From Apricaphanius iberus (Eukaryota > Chordata > Actinopteri > Cyprinodontiformes > Aphaniidae): DNA of 64,000 nt. Below the pieces are notes generated by a model. The model did not search any database, had not been told where the DNA came from, and saw nothing but the letters and a program-made list of their open reading frames with translations. Within the stretch, counting starts at the first letter, position 1. Each line of letters begins with the position of its first letter. The stretch covers positions 2,046,001 through 2,110,000 of the forward strand of contig JAPXFQ010000338.1 in the NCBI GenBank assembly GCA_028564705.1. The letters run 5' to 3'. Positions 12,421 to 25,031 of this stretch are shown piece by piece. Position numbers and translations under genes: made by a program.

Positions 12421-13546
12421 AAAGAAGCAAACGAGATACGATGTAATACTTTTTCACTTGGTTTTATTTATTTTTTTCTTCTTGGATTTTATTTTAATCA
12501 GTCTCTTAAAATCCAAGCCAAATCTTCAGAAAAATGGTGGTTAGAAACTAGAAATCTCTGTTTGGTGGATTGTTAATAATCTTTGTAGAATACTAAAAAG
12601 AGCTGCCTAAAAAGCAGCAAGAACAAGTGTAGATAGAACAACTGTAATACATTTTAAATTTTGACATTCTACATAAATCATCATTTTTACCCCTCTCTGT
12701 TTTACTGTAGCTTTTTCTTTCTATTTGAACAAAGCAGCTTTTTGAGTATTTGAGTAAATGGTAAATCATGGATATTTTGTGTAACATTTAGAGAGAAAAT
12801 GGAGGAAACAAGCTTGACAAGTACCTGATATTAAGTTACAGTGAGAGTACACAAACACAGCAGCTTAGGGAAAAGTAGAGCCAAGGTGCTCCCACCACAG
12901 CTGCTCAATGTCAAAGTCGCTGTGGACATGAAATATCTGGAGCATAGAGCCAAGAAACTCTTGCAGTTTACTCAATAAATTTATGAGACTGATAAAGGGA
13001 AAGCCAATTTGCCTGCAGATGATTTTTTTACAGTGTTTGGAACTGGAAACATCTGTAAGTTACATTTGCAATGTGAATAGCTTTTACAAGTGGTATTTTC
13101 CTCTTCCAGAATGTTTTCCATGTGTTGGTAAACTCACTACAATAAAGGCAATCCTGCTTTGACTTCAAAGATTCTATTGTGACGGAAAGTTAAAGATGAA
13201 GACGATGTCCGGATCATCATGCAGCCACAACAGTGGACACCACAGCACATGTCTTTGGCAAAAAAAGGAAAAAAGAAGATACTTCTCTCCTTCTTCCTCT
13301 TCTTTTATTCTTCAGGGTTGTGTAAATATGAGCGCTAGACCTGAGTGGGATCAAAGTGCTCATTAAAGAAGCCCACAACCCTGAGAAATGGCAGACCAAA
13401 TAGCAGGCCATCGTGACGGGCAAAAACTAAATCTGGAACAAGGGCACGCATTCATTTCCTAGGAAAGGAATGGGAGTCTGAGGCAACTGCCATTGAGCAA
13501 CTCGACTTTTTGAAATAGTTCTGTTTTTTAAAGCTTAATAGGCCTC

Positions 13547-13637
13547 ATAGATAGATAGATAGATAGATGGATGGATGGATGGATGGATGGATGGATGGAT
13601 GGATGGATGGATGGATGGATGGATGGATGGATGGATG

Positions 13638-13710
<73 letters not shown>
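13547..13710. repeat. Compound tetranucleotide microsatellite (GATA/GATG)
   Basis: ATAG units, then GATG units (about 13567-13639), then GATA units to 13710, without obvious interruption. The open frame on the minus strand across it ([16 protein letters not shown]) is a product of the repeat. Confidence 0.97.
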
Positions 13711-13711
<1 letters not shown>

Positions 13712-14019
13712 ATGGAGATACGGAAATCCATAGATGGTAGTCTACTGCTGTAGTCTACTGTGCACAAAAATGGAAATTAAGTTTTGTTTGGTTTTTACAA
13801 TATTTAAATGAGCCGTTATGAGTGTTTTTAGAGGGGTATTAAATATTTATCTGTAGAAATTTGTCCTGTAACCAGTGGGTCTCAGTCACTTTGCCACTGT
13901 GTCCAGAGCTGTGGCTACAATGCAGCTTACCACCATCAGTGTGTGAATGCGTGACTTCCTGATTGTAGTGTAAAGTACTTTGGAGACCTTGGACTTGACA
14001 AATCACTATAAAACTATCC

Positions 14020-14345
14020 AATTACCAGGGTGCTGCCACCACCACGTTTCACTGTGGGGACGTTGTATTCAGGTTAAGTTTTGGTCTTGTCTCACCACCA
14101 GGCAGTTGTTTGTGCTGTATTTTATTTTGGGTTTTCAGAGTAAAGGGTGCTAAATACATTTGTCAGACCTTGCTGGCTTTAATTTGTGGAAAAAAAAGGG
14201 GAAAACATTTACGCTTTTCCTTTCTCTTCACAGTCCTGCACACAGTTTTTACTGTTGGCTTAAAGTCTCCCCAAAATGCCCTTAAGTTTATGACAAAAAG
14301 TGAAACAGCGAAAAGGAAAAAAACGTTTGCTAGAAATTGTACGTA
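14020..14345 (-). mobile_element. Tc1-like transposon, internally deleted
   Basis: Starts with transposase sequence in the minus orientation (GCTGCCACCACCACGTTTCAC) and jumps to the distal terminal region (AGTAAAGGGTGCTAAATACA, then TTTCTCTTCACAGTCCTGCA). It resembles the family at 23935-25031, with the middle lost. Confidence 0.6.
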
Positions 14346-15359
14346 GCATCTACCCCAGAGGTGTCAGATATTTGCTCATGTAACGGTTTCCGCCAGCTCG
14401 GTCAGAAACGGTAAAATGAAGCAGAGACACTCTGAGGTATCTGTTAAAAGCGGCTGCACATAGTGTGATTCACAGTTAGGCATTGATTTATGATCTCCTT
14501 TTTGTTCTTTATTGTCTGTTAGAGGTTATGATCAGAATGAAAGCTGACTGTTGCCTAACAGACAAAAAAGCCCACGTTTGATGTGGCCTCTGAGTGAGAG
14601 CAAAAAAAAAAAAACATCAGCAGAGTGCAGTAACATGTCACCACTCACAGCTGTCTTAAAGGCTCAGTCAGAGAAAACGCGAACATTTGGACAATAGGTT
14701 TTCAAGTGGCGTACGTAAATCAAAATGACCTTGTTTAAACAGAGGGAGGAAAACAATGTGAAATCATCCGTTGATTCAAATTTCTATTTGAGTCTTTGTG
14801 ATTATGGCTCTCTCCCACTATTGCTCTCTAATTACAGGCCTGCCATCCCTCAGCAGTGGGGTTCACATTACAAGTGCGGTTATTGACATCTATGTGAGAG
14901 CGAAGAGATTGAAAATGTCCGAGGCTGAGTGTACCTGAAACGCAGCGGAGGAATACGGTGCAGTTTGAGCGCGCCTGTGGTTCACCTGTCATCTGTCCAC
15001 TGGGAAGGCCTAATTATAATGTATAGTGAGTCTTTTAGAGGGTACCGTATGAGGTGTGATGACACAGCATGTTGTTGAGGGTTGCAGTCAGTGTATAACT
15101 TTCTAAAGGAAACACAGTCAATGGCTTGATGCAGTAAGCTGAGCTTTCAATGGTCAAGTGGCTTTGATTGCACTGTACTACAAATATAGAAGTTAAACTG
15201 AATCTGATTTATGATCGGATAGATTTAAATTTAATCTGCCCAAGTAGGACGTTCACTATTCAGAACTGAATTGGACCTAATTGTCTTTAAAAGTGATTTT
15301 TGACAGCTGTGTCCTGGACAAGCCTCCTGCCAAAACGATCTGAGATTCAGGGGTGGGAT
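14346..15359. other. Intergenic, nothing recognised
   Basis: Unique-looking sequence. No gene, repeat or RNA recognised. Confidence 0.5.
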
Positions 15360-15920
15360 AAAATCAAGCAGGGGATGTCTTCTCAACACTCAGGGATGAA
15401 TGTTCTTGCATAAAAATAATAGGGAACTTGTACAAATCTTTGGAGCTTGTGTGTTCCACAATTGAAGCCTCCCTGAGCAAAGATGCCGCTGATACTGGAT
15501 GATATTTTTTGGTTTTGGAGCTACTGGCATTAAAGTAGTCGTAAAATACATTTAAAAATAAAGGTTTGTTATGAAGACTCATTGAGACCTTTTGATAAGA
15601 AACAGGCCAACAGCATCACAGATCCATCATCGTACTTAAAAGTGAGGAACATCTCAGGAAGTTCATTTGTTGTTTTATGCCAAACCAATCTAGTGGTTTG
15701 CTCCCATAAAATTCAATCCGTGCGTCTTCTGACCGAACAAAGGTTCTGTTAAAGACCCAGTAAGTTTTAGCAAACCTTGCACATTTACATTTGTGATGGT
15801 GGAAGAGAAAATACTTTTTTTGCTGTCTGGTCGGCTTGTAGATCCAATCTAATAGCTTCTGTGGAGACCAAATGAACACAAGGTGCAAGGATGTTTCATA
15901 GTGAGTTTTCAAGATGTTTT
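15360..15920 (-). pseudogene. Probable decayed Tc1-type transposase
   Basis: A 98-codon minus frame (15616-15912) contains RTFVRSEDARIEFYGSK, which fits the LWSDETKIEFFG block of Tc1 transposases. It is followed in another frame by GSVMLLACF, fitting GGSVMLWGCF. Frames are broken, no terminal repeats are identified and the DNA-binding half is not seen. Assignment is by motif only. Confidence 0.4.
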
Positions 15921-18509
15921 ATCTACCTTAAAATAAAACTTGGGTGCTTGTCAAGCCTTGCTTACCATATATTTAATGTTGTCCTAAACCTTTGAATTAT
16001 TGCTTCGGCTGTAGGCAGAATCTTGCGAATGTCAGAACACATCTGTTTTAGTTTAATATTTTCTCTTTTACTTCTAATTGTTATGACTGGACTGGACAAA
16101 TAGCCTTTTGAGGTTAGTAATGAAACATTCTCAAACACTGATCAAAACTATAGTGTAACTTTACAGGCTGCCTTGTTGTTATTGTTACAAATACTAGTCA
16201 GTACGGTTGTATATTTTGGTTTCTTTCAGCTGAAACATGGTATTATAGAAAACAACCGTCTTCACAGTTCAGGTTTTCCCTAAATTGAAACTATTTCCTT
16301 CATCCCTAATGTTTGGTTTCTGCATGAGTGAAGCCAAGAGCTATAAAAGATTAAGTTAAATCCTGTTTCCAAGCTGAAATAAATGACTGTTTAGAATTCA
16401 ATGCAGGCTTTTAGGTTCTTATAGATTCGTTGGTCCATCCATCTATCCATTTCCTTACAGTCTGGGTGTTTTTTTCCGGCTAATTTTACTTTTAAACTCT
16501 GACCACTTTGGGAACATCTGCCGTAAAATGAAAGGAACATTTTTGATTTTATGTCAAAATGTGTAAAACATAGAGTGATAAATAATTCTGACATAAATAT
16601 GGTGCAGGAGGCCTTTGTTCTCCGTTTAAGACTTAGTTTGATTCCTCTTTCTCAAGTTATTCATCACAAAGAGGACAGGGCTGAGCTGCTGTTCCTTTAA
16701 GCTCAGGAGAGGGCACCGACAGTCGCACTTCTGAACTGTAGATAGAGATATTCCCAGATGAGGCTTGGACAGGCCGAACCCCAAAATGATGAATTAGCCT
16801 ATTCACCTCTCCTGAATCCACACAGGCCTCTGTGTATTTTGTCACATGAAAACACACTGTTGCCTCTTGTATCCTCGGCTCAAGTATGTAAAAACAGAGG
16901 AAATAGCTGAAAGAAAAGGTGTCATTTTTCTTCATCTGAAAGTATGGAAGTATGTGTGTCTACACCTCCGAGAGAGGGGGTGAAAGTAAGAGTGCCTACA
17001 TGCGTGAGAAGCACATGGTGGGGAAAGTAGGAGCGCAAAGGGAGAAAAAGAAACTGGCCTCTAATTCGCTGATCTCAGCTGATTACATTTTCCCGTCCAG
17101 ACGGTAGACATTCCTTCAACCTGTGGCTGCAACCATCGGGCCCCTCGGTTTTAACTCTGCAGCAGGATACCAGCAGAGCTGAACAATCCTGGGTCTATCC
17201 AGGCCACAGAAGCAGGTGGGCGTCGGGGTTGAGACTGGACACCAAAGCCCCGGCAGAGACAGACAGAAAAGCTTCAACAAATGTTGGAGGATTTCGTCAC
17301 TAAGCGCATCAGATTTTCTCACAAACATCAAAAAGGCAGAGGAGTGGTGGTGGGGGGGACAATAAAAAGCTCCCTTGTGGTCTCTGTTTGTTTAGATGTC
17401 CATGAAAACACAACATTTGTGCCTCATAGAGTTAAACATCAGATCTGCTCGCTGCTGTAATTGCAGACTTGGAATGTGATCCAACTGTAGTGATGAGAGT
17501 GCAGCCCTCAGTCACTCAGACTGGGATGGGACCGGCTTCTCAAACAGTCTGCAGCTTTTTGGAAACTCACCAGTTTACTAACACAAACATGAGAAGCACA
17601 ATTGTGTCACTGATCCAAATTAAAGTTAGTTGGTTCACACACAAAAAAATATATAAAAAAGGTCATATTCTTTGAACAAATTGTACCTGTAGACCCTGCA
17701 GTGATCTACGCCAATAACTATAATGATGCGTTTAGACCGCACACTTTGTCTGCCTCAATAAACGCTCCCAACGCATTGACGTATATAAATTTTTAAGTTG
17801 AAGCTTGCAAAGCACGTGGGCGGGCCTTTCTCTGCCGGATGTTTTAAACACTAGCGGATCGTGGTTGGCTGGACATCGTCGACGTGGGGCAGTGTCACTA
17901 CAGTAAGACGCTCTGACTGGTTGGCGAACTGCGTCAAGTCCGTCAAAAGTTCAACTAGCTTAACTTCTGCATTGCTTGCGTATGCTATGTTGCTGCTTGA
18001 AATGCAAGTAACCCTTGGAAAGGTGACAGAGCAACACAACGCACCGCAGAGACTCTGATGGACTCAACCATAGACTTTACATGTAATCTTGCCGGCGCTG
18101 ATGCTGACGTTTGGGGCGGTGTTTGGGAAGATGTTCACCCAAGAATTACTGATTGCACCTGAACGACTTAACGGTTGTAATCATGAATATAGTTATCCAG
18201 CAACAAGCCAGACATCAACAAGTCCACAGCTGAATGGCTCAAAAACTGGAGGATTTGGAGTGGCCTAGTCTAAATCGATATATTTCAATTTATTTCCTCA
18301 ATAGGCTGCTTATGCTTGAAACTCTCTGACAGAGCTGAATTGAAACAATTCTGCAAAGAACAGTGGGTCAAAATTCTTCAACATAGGAAAAGACTTGATA
18401 GCACTTGACAAGTCTTGGATGGTTTTGCTGCAGCTTTTGGATTTCTTTAGATCTGAGTATGATGCGCCTTGCTTTTTCAGATCATCTTATCAGGCAGGTT
18501 CTATTTAAA
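15921..18509. other. Intergenic; possible diverged MITE near 17700-18170
   Basis: No gene. The 17700-18170 part contains GCGTTTAGACCGCAC, GGGCGGGCC and CATAGACTTTACATGTAAT, words seen in fish MITEs. I could not define inverted ends or a target duplication. Confidence 0.3.
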
Positions 18510-18830
18510 AGATTTTTTTAAGCGAGAAAGAGAAACAAAAGAAGGGCACACAGGGAAAGAAGGTAGGACACATGATAGCAAGGAGACAATTATCTGTGGA
18601 GGAAACAAGGAGTAAAAGAATAACAAAGAGAAGAAAGGTAAAATAAAAAGGAGAACAAGAGGGAGCATAAGAAAAGATGGATGGGCGTAATGTAAGAGGG
18701 AAGGACGCAAACAAGGAATTACAAAAAGAAAACATGGAAGGATACAAAAAAAGGAAGAAAGAAGGACTCAGGGAGATATTTGAGGAAGGAGGAAAGGAAT
18801 GAAAGAGGGAACTTTTAGATGTGGAGATAC
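18510..18830. repeat. Purine-rich low-complexity tract
   Basis: Over 80 percent A/G on the plus strand by eye (units like GAAAGAAGG, GGAAACAAGG, AAGGAGGAAAGG). The open minus-strand frames across it are artefacts of composition. Confidence 0.8.
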
Positions 18831-21800
18831 AAAATAAATATGAAAAAAACTATTATTCTGTTTTACTCTTACTTTCAAGACTACGTAAAGTACTGTAAAT
18901 TAAGGCTTTGGGCGGAAGAATGAAGCTCAGCAAAGGTCAGAAATCCACCAATTCAAGGTTTTGTACTTTTATGCAAACATTATTTCATCTTTTTCCAACT
19001 TCCTTGTTTTAACCGTATCTTTTTTCACTTCAATAAAACAAACAATATGTCACATTACAGAGTTGGAAAAACCTGTCCTTTTAAAAGGGTGTAAAGAAGT
19101 TCAAGATATACTGTACAAGACTTTATGTGAAAAATGGGGGAATTTTTACTTCATTTTGAAAAAAAAAAGTATTAAAACTAAATGTTTAATTATTGTAACC
19201 TCTTGATTATGAAAATATGCAATTAAAATATAGCTTAAAAAATAGCTTTTTGAACTTTTAGCAGCTGAAGGTGAAAAAAGGTTGTTAGGACAGCTGTGTG
19301 TTTAACAGGAAACTTCAGCAATCGCTGTGGTTTTCTAAAGTGTAATTTCACTTTGACAAGAAATTTGAAGCTGTGAGATGATTGCGAAGAAGGGAAATGA
19401 AATGCAGATGAAGAGAACGTCAGGTGACACCATGTACCTCATAATTGTACTTTTACACTGTCCACTAAATGTCCTCTACCACTGCTGTGCAGCTGCAAAC
19501 ACACACTCAGACAAAACACACACCTAACCTCAACAACAGTGTCACATTTTCCGCCATGAGGGCCACAAAGGTCAGAGAAACACTGTTAGCCTTTCAGACC
19601 CCTTCCCCCCATCGTTCTCCACTACTTGCCAGGCCGTACATTTACTATCAACAGGAAACATCTTTCACAGCAAAGGAAGTGTTACTCTCTAATTGGCCTG
19701 ATGTGATTCAGTGACCTGGCCTCTCTCAGCCAATGGGATGGCCGTTATTTTAAGATAGGGTATAAAAAGGGAAGGGAGACCTTCCAGAAAGCTTAGATGG
19801 CACAAAGTTCTCACACGGACTGCACGGCGCTCTCTCAGCTCAACTTCTGCAAAGTTAAGGCCGTACAAAGATGTATTACTAAGCACATCTGGTTTCATTG
19901 TTGTTTCATGGATCTCATAACACATCATGAAACCACAGTCTAAGCAAAAGAAGATGGGGGGAAACCCAGAATGCAGAAAAAAAGAACTGAGCTGGTTATG
20001 ATCCTTCTGACTTAGTGCGTTTTGAGCACATTTTCTGAGGTATGTATCCATAAATTTTGAATACATAGAAGCGTAAATCATACAGAGGCAAGCAGGCGTC
20101 TGAAACAGAAAGGAAATTCCCTCTGAGAAAGATTTACAGCTATTTTTTTTCTCTCAGTCAGAGCGGTTACTGTACCTTCTCAGCTCCCACTTATGTCATT
20201 TTTTCAACTCCCTACATTCCAATAGGTGATTGTTCTTCCTCACTTCTCTTTCTTATGTGTGTTTGTATGTATGTGTGTTTGTGTGTGACTGCATAAGGCA
20301 TGAGAACAGAGCCAAAAATATCATAACACAGAGGGTGACATTAGGGAGCGCAGCACGATGACGGTGGCGCTGTGACGGAGTTCCCTGATTAGCACATTAC
20401 CTCGCAGAGACAAAGGGCCTATGAATCACAGGAAACGAGAACAATCAAAGAGACGGAGGACATTCCAAGAAAAGCAGCGTGCCGCAGAGGCACAACATGA
20501 TCTGGAAACACTCCTCCGTCACATCTGATTCCTCGTCTCTCATTCCTCAGCTGAGGAAAGCAAATTATTAAGAGAGAGTCTCTCCAAGGACGGAGCAAAT
20601 AGCTGAAATCTTAAATTGTACCATCTTTGATCTCAGTTCTGGACATCTTCCTGCTGATTGTTCTGGAAAATCAGAGGGGAGAACATGTCAGAACTGTATT
20701 TGGATAACAATTGACTGTGTTTATAACTTCCATAAAGTTTCCCTGACAGGTTTTTTTTTTTTTATACTCGAAAGTGTGGGGTCCCCTTTCAATCAAAATA
20801 CACCAGCAGGCCCACACAGGTTCTCCCTGATCCATTTGCTCTCGGCTTGGACTCAGGAAATAACTCTTTACACTCTCTCCAAAATGGCAGCTCTGTTTCC
20901 ACAGTGCTGGTTTGCTGGATTAGAACAATTCCCCACCAGCCCATAATTTGTGGGATTTTCATAACACGACACACCCTGCCATACATTTCTATTATAACCC
21001 AGTACCGTCCCCCCCTTGATGAGGATATTTAAGGATGAAAACGGTTTCTGAAGCTTTCTGTGGATGACCCAGTCCTTTATTTCAAGGCTGAAGGCTGTCT
21101 TGGGTAATCAACTAGGTGCTGAACATTCCTCAATTGTTCAGTGGCAGATAACAACAGGGTTGGGCATTTAAAAAACCCAATGTGGCTGCACAAATTCTAG
21201 GTCAAAGGGACATGAAGGGAGTCTATTTTGAGCATAATGTGCTGTTTATCTCTGTGTGTAAAACCAGTGGAGAACCTCTTCCCCCACAAGTCAGGCCCAT
21301 TTCTCCAGCTTGTGGCCTGTGTGGCTACCTATGTGATGCAGATGCTAGATTATCTATTTGCTCTGTTCTTGGCTTGAACTTCTGTCGGATATTTGAAAAA
21401 TTGGGTGAAACCGAGATAAATTTACACACAGTCTTGATGGGGATTTTTAATCTCTACTGGGTATTTCCTCAAGATTAGAATCATACAGAAAAGTGATTCA
21501 CAGAGGTTTAAAGCAGGATCAGGTTGAAAATTTCATATCCTAAGCTTTAAACATTTCACAGGCTGGAAAAGAAGTGCATTAATCAAAGAAGAAGCTAAGA
21601 GATGCAGAAATCCACAGCTGGAACAATATGTTGAATGTGCACAACAAAAATGTGGCCTTGGAGGAAGCATGGCAAGAAGAAAGCCATGACATGTCCTGTT
21701 ATTTTCCACAAACATCTTGAAGGAGGTTTTCTAGTGAGATGAGACCAAAGCGGAAACTTGTTTTCAGCATGGAAAGTAAAGCGGGTCAGCAACGATTGTA

Positions 21801-23934
21801 ACAATAATGGACTTAAGTAGAACAGTTCTGAAAGAAAACTTTTTTTCAAGGTGCCATATTTGGTCAGTCATTCACCAAATCTCCAGTTGTAGCAGCTGTA
21901 AATCTGATGTGCCTGTCAGGCAACTTCAGCAAAAGCAGGAATCTCTGTGCTGTCGACCTAGGAATCTGCAAAAACAAATTTGTGCTCAACACTCCGCTAT
22001 GCTCTCTCGGAGACAAATCCTATGTACACAACTGGAATACATGTGTTCCTGTTAATCTCTGATTTGAAAGACAACATTCGGCATAGGCCGCTGCACAGGC
22101 AAGAATGTGGTATCGCTGCTGCGAGCCTGTGTGAGGTCCAACAGAGACCAGAAAGAGACAGATTCAGAGATCAAGAGGCGAAGAGAACACAGATCTCACA
22201 TGTTACTATTTAGGCAGAGCGGGAAGATACAACATGACCTCAGAATGATGAAAAATATATCAGTTTCCAGATATTAATAAACAGTGATGCTTCAAAGTAC
22301 TATTCTAATCGAATTCTGTACATGCACAGAAAGAGCTGTGCTGACACACACATTCATACACACACCTACACGCACACACACATCTATACACGTATATGAA
22401 TGTTTTTTTGCTTCTCTTGCAAAACATTTACCTACAACCTTTGTTGTTTGCAGCTTAGAAAGGTGCACCACCGCACCGAGCAGAGAGGAACTGTGATTGT
22501 TCACTGCAAACATGCAAGCCACCTCAGCTTGCGTTAACCCACAACACACAAACGCTGCTGCTCACACACACGAAACACACACTTCAGGAAACTATGGCCA
22601 AACTGTGAGAAGATTCACTGCTCGAAAAACAGGAAGTGGTTACCAGCTGCATAAAACCAGAGTACACCTCAGTAATACTCATTCTGACATGCCCTTGGTA
22701 ACCTGTGATATCTGACTGTTTTAAAACACTGAAGCAGAAAGAAGAAAAAAAAATGTCCTACTGCCTGTTTATTTGGAAAACAATTATATAATTAGATGGG
22801 GGCATTCTTTGCAGATTATAGTTGTGCTGGAATGCAGTTTCCCAGAGAGTTGAACTCGAAGGCCAATACATATATGCAGGGTGTTTGTCAGAAAACATCT
22901 CTATACCTTTAACAATAGAATGTCTGAATTGCTTAAAAAGATAGCGAGGTAGATTAGCAGAGGCTTTTCTCCCTGCTAGATGGCTCTGCCTGGGGTTAAA
23001 CACGCCAGCTGCATCTCAGAATGCCACAGACGCATTTTTGGATCAAGTGTGTTTATCTTCTCAGACGACCCCGGGTTGAAGTCCACAACCTATGCCGCCG
23101 CAGCAGAGAAGTGTCCAGGCATGTTGACAGCTTAGGGCTTTTAATGGGATGAAGAAAAAGAGGGGAAATTAATCGACCCGGTAGTTGTTAGCGGTTTGTC
23201 AAAGGACAAAGCAGGCGGCAGGTCTTGTGACCAGAACAGGTTCTGACAGTTCAGCTGAACTGCAAACAAGATGGGCCCGATAAGCGCTCCTAGGCAGAGC
23301 TCAGGTGAGTTTTAGGTGGTCAGTCAAGGTTGAGAGGGTGGAGACTTCAGGCTTTTAAGAGGTCATGGACTCAGCCACTTTGACCCCTGATCCTTAAAGA
23401 GGCCTCAGAGAAGTAAGTGGTCTCAAATCAGGTTTCCCCCCACTTTGTCACAGCACATGTCGTTGCTAAGTGGTGACTGTGTTTTCCTCACTATTCACTG
23501 TGACTGTATATGATGATCATATACTTTGAGAAAGGTTAGCTGATGAATAAGGGACTTTGTCATAAAGTAAAGCAAAAAGCAATTATCTCAGCAGTCCCTC
23601 CTTGCGGTAATTTTCTCAACCGATCAGAAACAGACATGACCCAGACTTGACATATCGAATGCAAAATGCAGTGATGCTAGAATTGGACAGTCTTTATGTG
23701 GTGCTCCCACTACAGTAAGATCACCAAGCAGGCCTTGCGGAACATAGTAGAAGGATCTGTATGTTTTCCAACTCTCTTTCCAAGATGAGCTGCAGGAACA
23801 GGGCTCTAGAGATTGCCTCACATCCTCTCTAGGAACTTTTTTTGAATGGCTGCCATTTGGAAAAAGGAACAGCGACATCAAAGGCAAAACCCCTGGATTG
23901 CTGCACAGATTCCAGCCGTCAAGCTGTTAACATA
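18831..23934. other. Intergenic with promoter-like and GC-richer blocks
   Basis: No coding exon recognised, although a 130-codon minus frame occurs at 19689-20081. It holds the CCAAT/TATA module at 19692-19769, a non-repetitive block at 20340-20560 and a CA-rich stretch at 22345-22392. Confidence 0.4.
19692..19769 (+). promoter_or_regulatory. CCAAT-TATA promoter-like module
   Basis: Inverted CCAAT (ATTGG, 19692-19696), CCAAT (19730-19734, in AGCCAATGGGA) and TATAAAAAG (19761-19769) at canonical spacing. No coding exon is recognised downstream. It could drive a noncoding RNA, be part of an LTR, or be chance. Confidence 0.35.
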
Positions 23935-25031
23935 CTGTTAAGATTATCCTCTTTACATTGTAGCACTGTGTCACATCACAACAAGCTTGACTGTATTTCA
24001 TTGGGATTTTATGCCATAGACAAACACAAAGTAGCGCACAATTGCTAAGTGGAAGCAAACATACATGGTTTTCAAAATTTTTGTCAAATATCTGAAATTC
24101 GTGTAAAGCGTACCACATTATTTCAACATCTAGATCATAAGACGTTGTAAAACCACCTTTTGCTCCAATTAAAGCTACAAGTCTCTTTGGTTACTGTATG
24201 TCTCTAGCAGTTTTAAATGTCAAAATTTCTGTCTACTCTTCATTTCACCAAATGTTTTACCACAAGAATTGTGTATTATATGTTATACATAGTATCAGCT
24301 TATTTTTTAAACCACATGTAAGCCAAAAATGTAATGCTGGTCTATTGCAAATGACCTTCTTCTCTATGCTTGAAAATCACTTCTTTCAACAATGACCATT
24401 CTTCCACAAAAGCCCATAATGCAAAAGTAATGGTTTTCTTCTCAACAGATTCTCCTACCTGAATTGTGGATCTCTGGAGCTCCTCCAGAGTTATCATGGG
24501 CCTCTTTCCTGCTTTTCTGATTGATTATCTCCTATCTTGGCCATTTAGTTTAAGTGGATGGTGATGTCTTGGTATGTTCTATAGCTATACAATACTCTTT
24601 CCAATTCCAAATGATGGACTGAGCAGTGCTCTTTGAGACGATCAAAACTTGGGATTCTGCTTTAGATCCTACTTCAGCTTTAAACATCTTTGCAACTTTC
24701 TCCCTGACCTGTCTGCTGTGTTCGCTGGTCTTCATGATGCTGTTTGCCCATTAATGTTCTTCAACCTCTGAGGTCTTCACAGAACAGCTAGATTTATACT
24801 GAGACAATTGGTTGCACTAGATTTTATGTAAGGGTGAAGGAGGTTTTTGAATACAAATGATAACCATACTTTTCAGAGGTGTAATATATTGAAACCGTGT
24901 ATAGTTTCTTTCTACTTCACAATTATGCAGCCTTCCTGCTGGTAATCCCACTGAATCCCAATAGAAAACCTTTTGTGGCCCTAGCTTTGGCTTTAACTTT
25001 AAAGGAAATAAATCCTTTGGTTAGGCAATGT
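23935..25031 (-). mobile_element. Decayed Tc1-like transposon
   Basis: The left end reads TTTCATTGGGATTTTATGCC and the right end returns its mirror (CACTGAATCCCAATAGAAAA). Between them, minus-strand transposase is recognisable. The HTH frame at 24550-24735 begins MKTSEHSRQVREKVAKMFKA and contains STAQSIIWNWKEY, the N terminus of a common fish Tc1 family. The catalytic core is mostly deleted and the frame is broken upstream of 24550. Confidence 0.85.

Noticed and set aside
13547..13710. CRISPR-like repeat array
   Set aside because: Four-base units without spacers, in a vertebrate genome.
13528..13767. Repetitive [16 protein letters not shown] frame
   Set aside because: Produced by the GATA/GATG microsatellite.
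19689..20081. 130-codon minus-strand frame
   Set aside because: No domain, no codon or splice support, and it overlaps a promoter-like plus-strand module. Length is within chance for AT-rich DNA.
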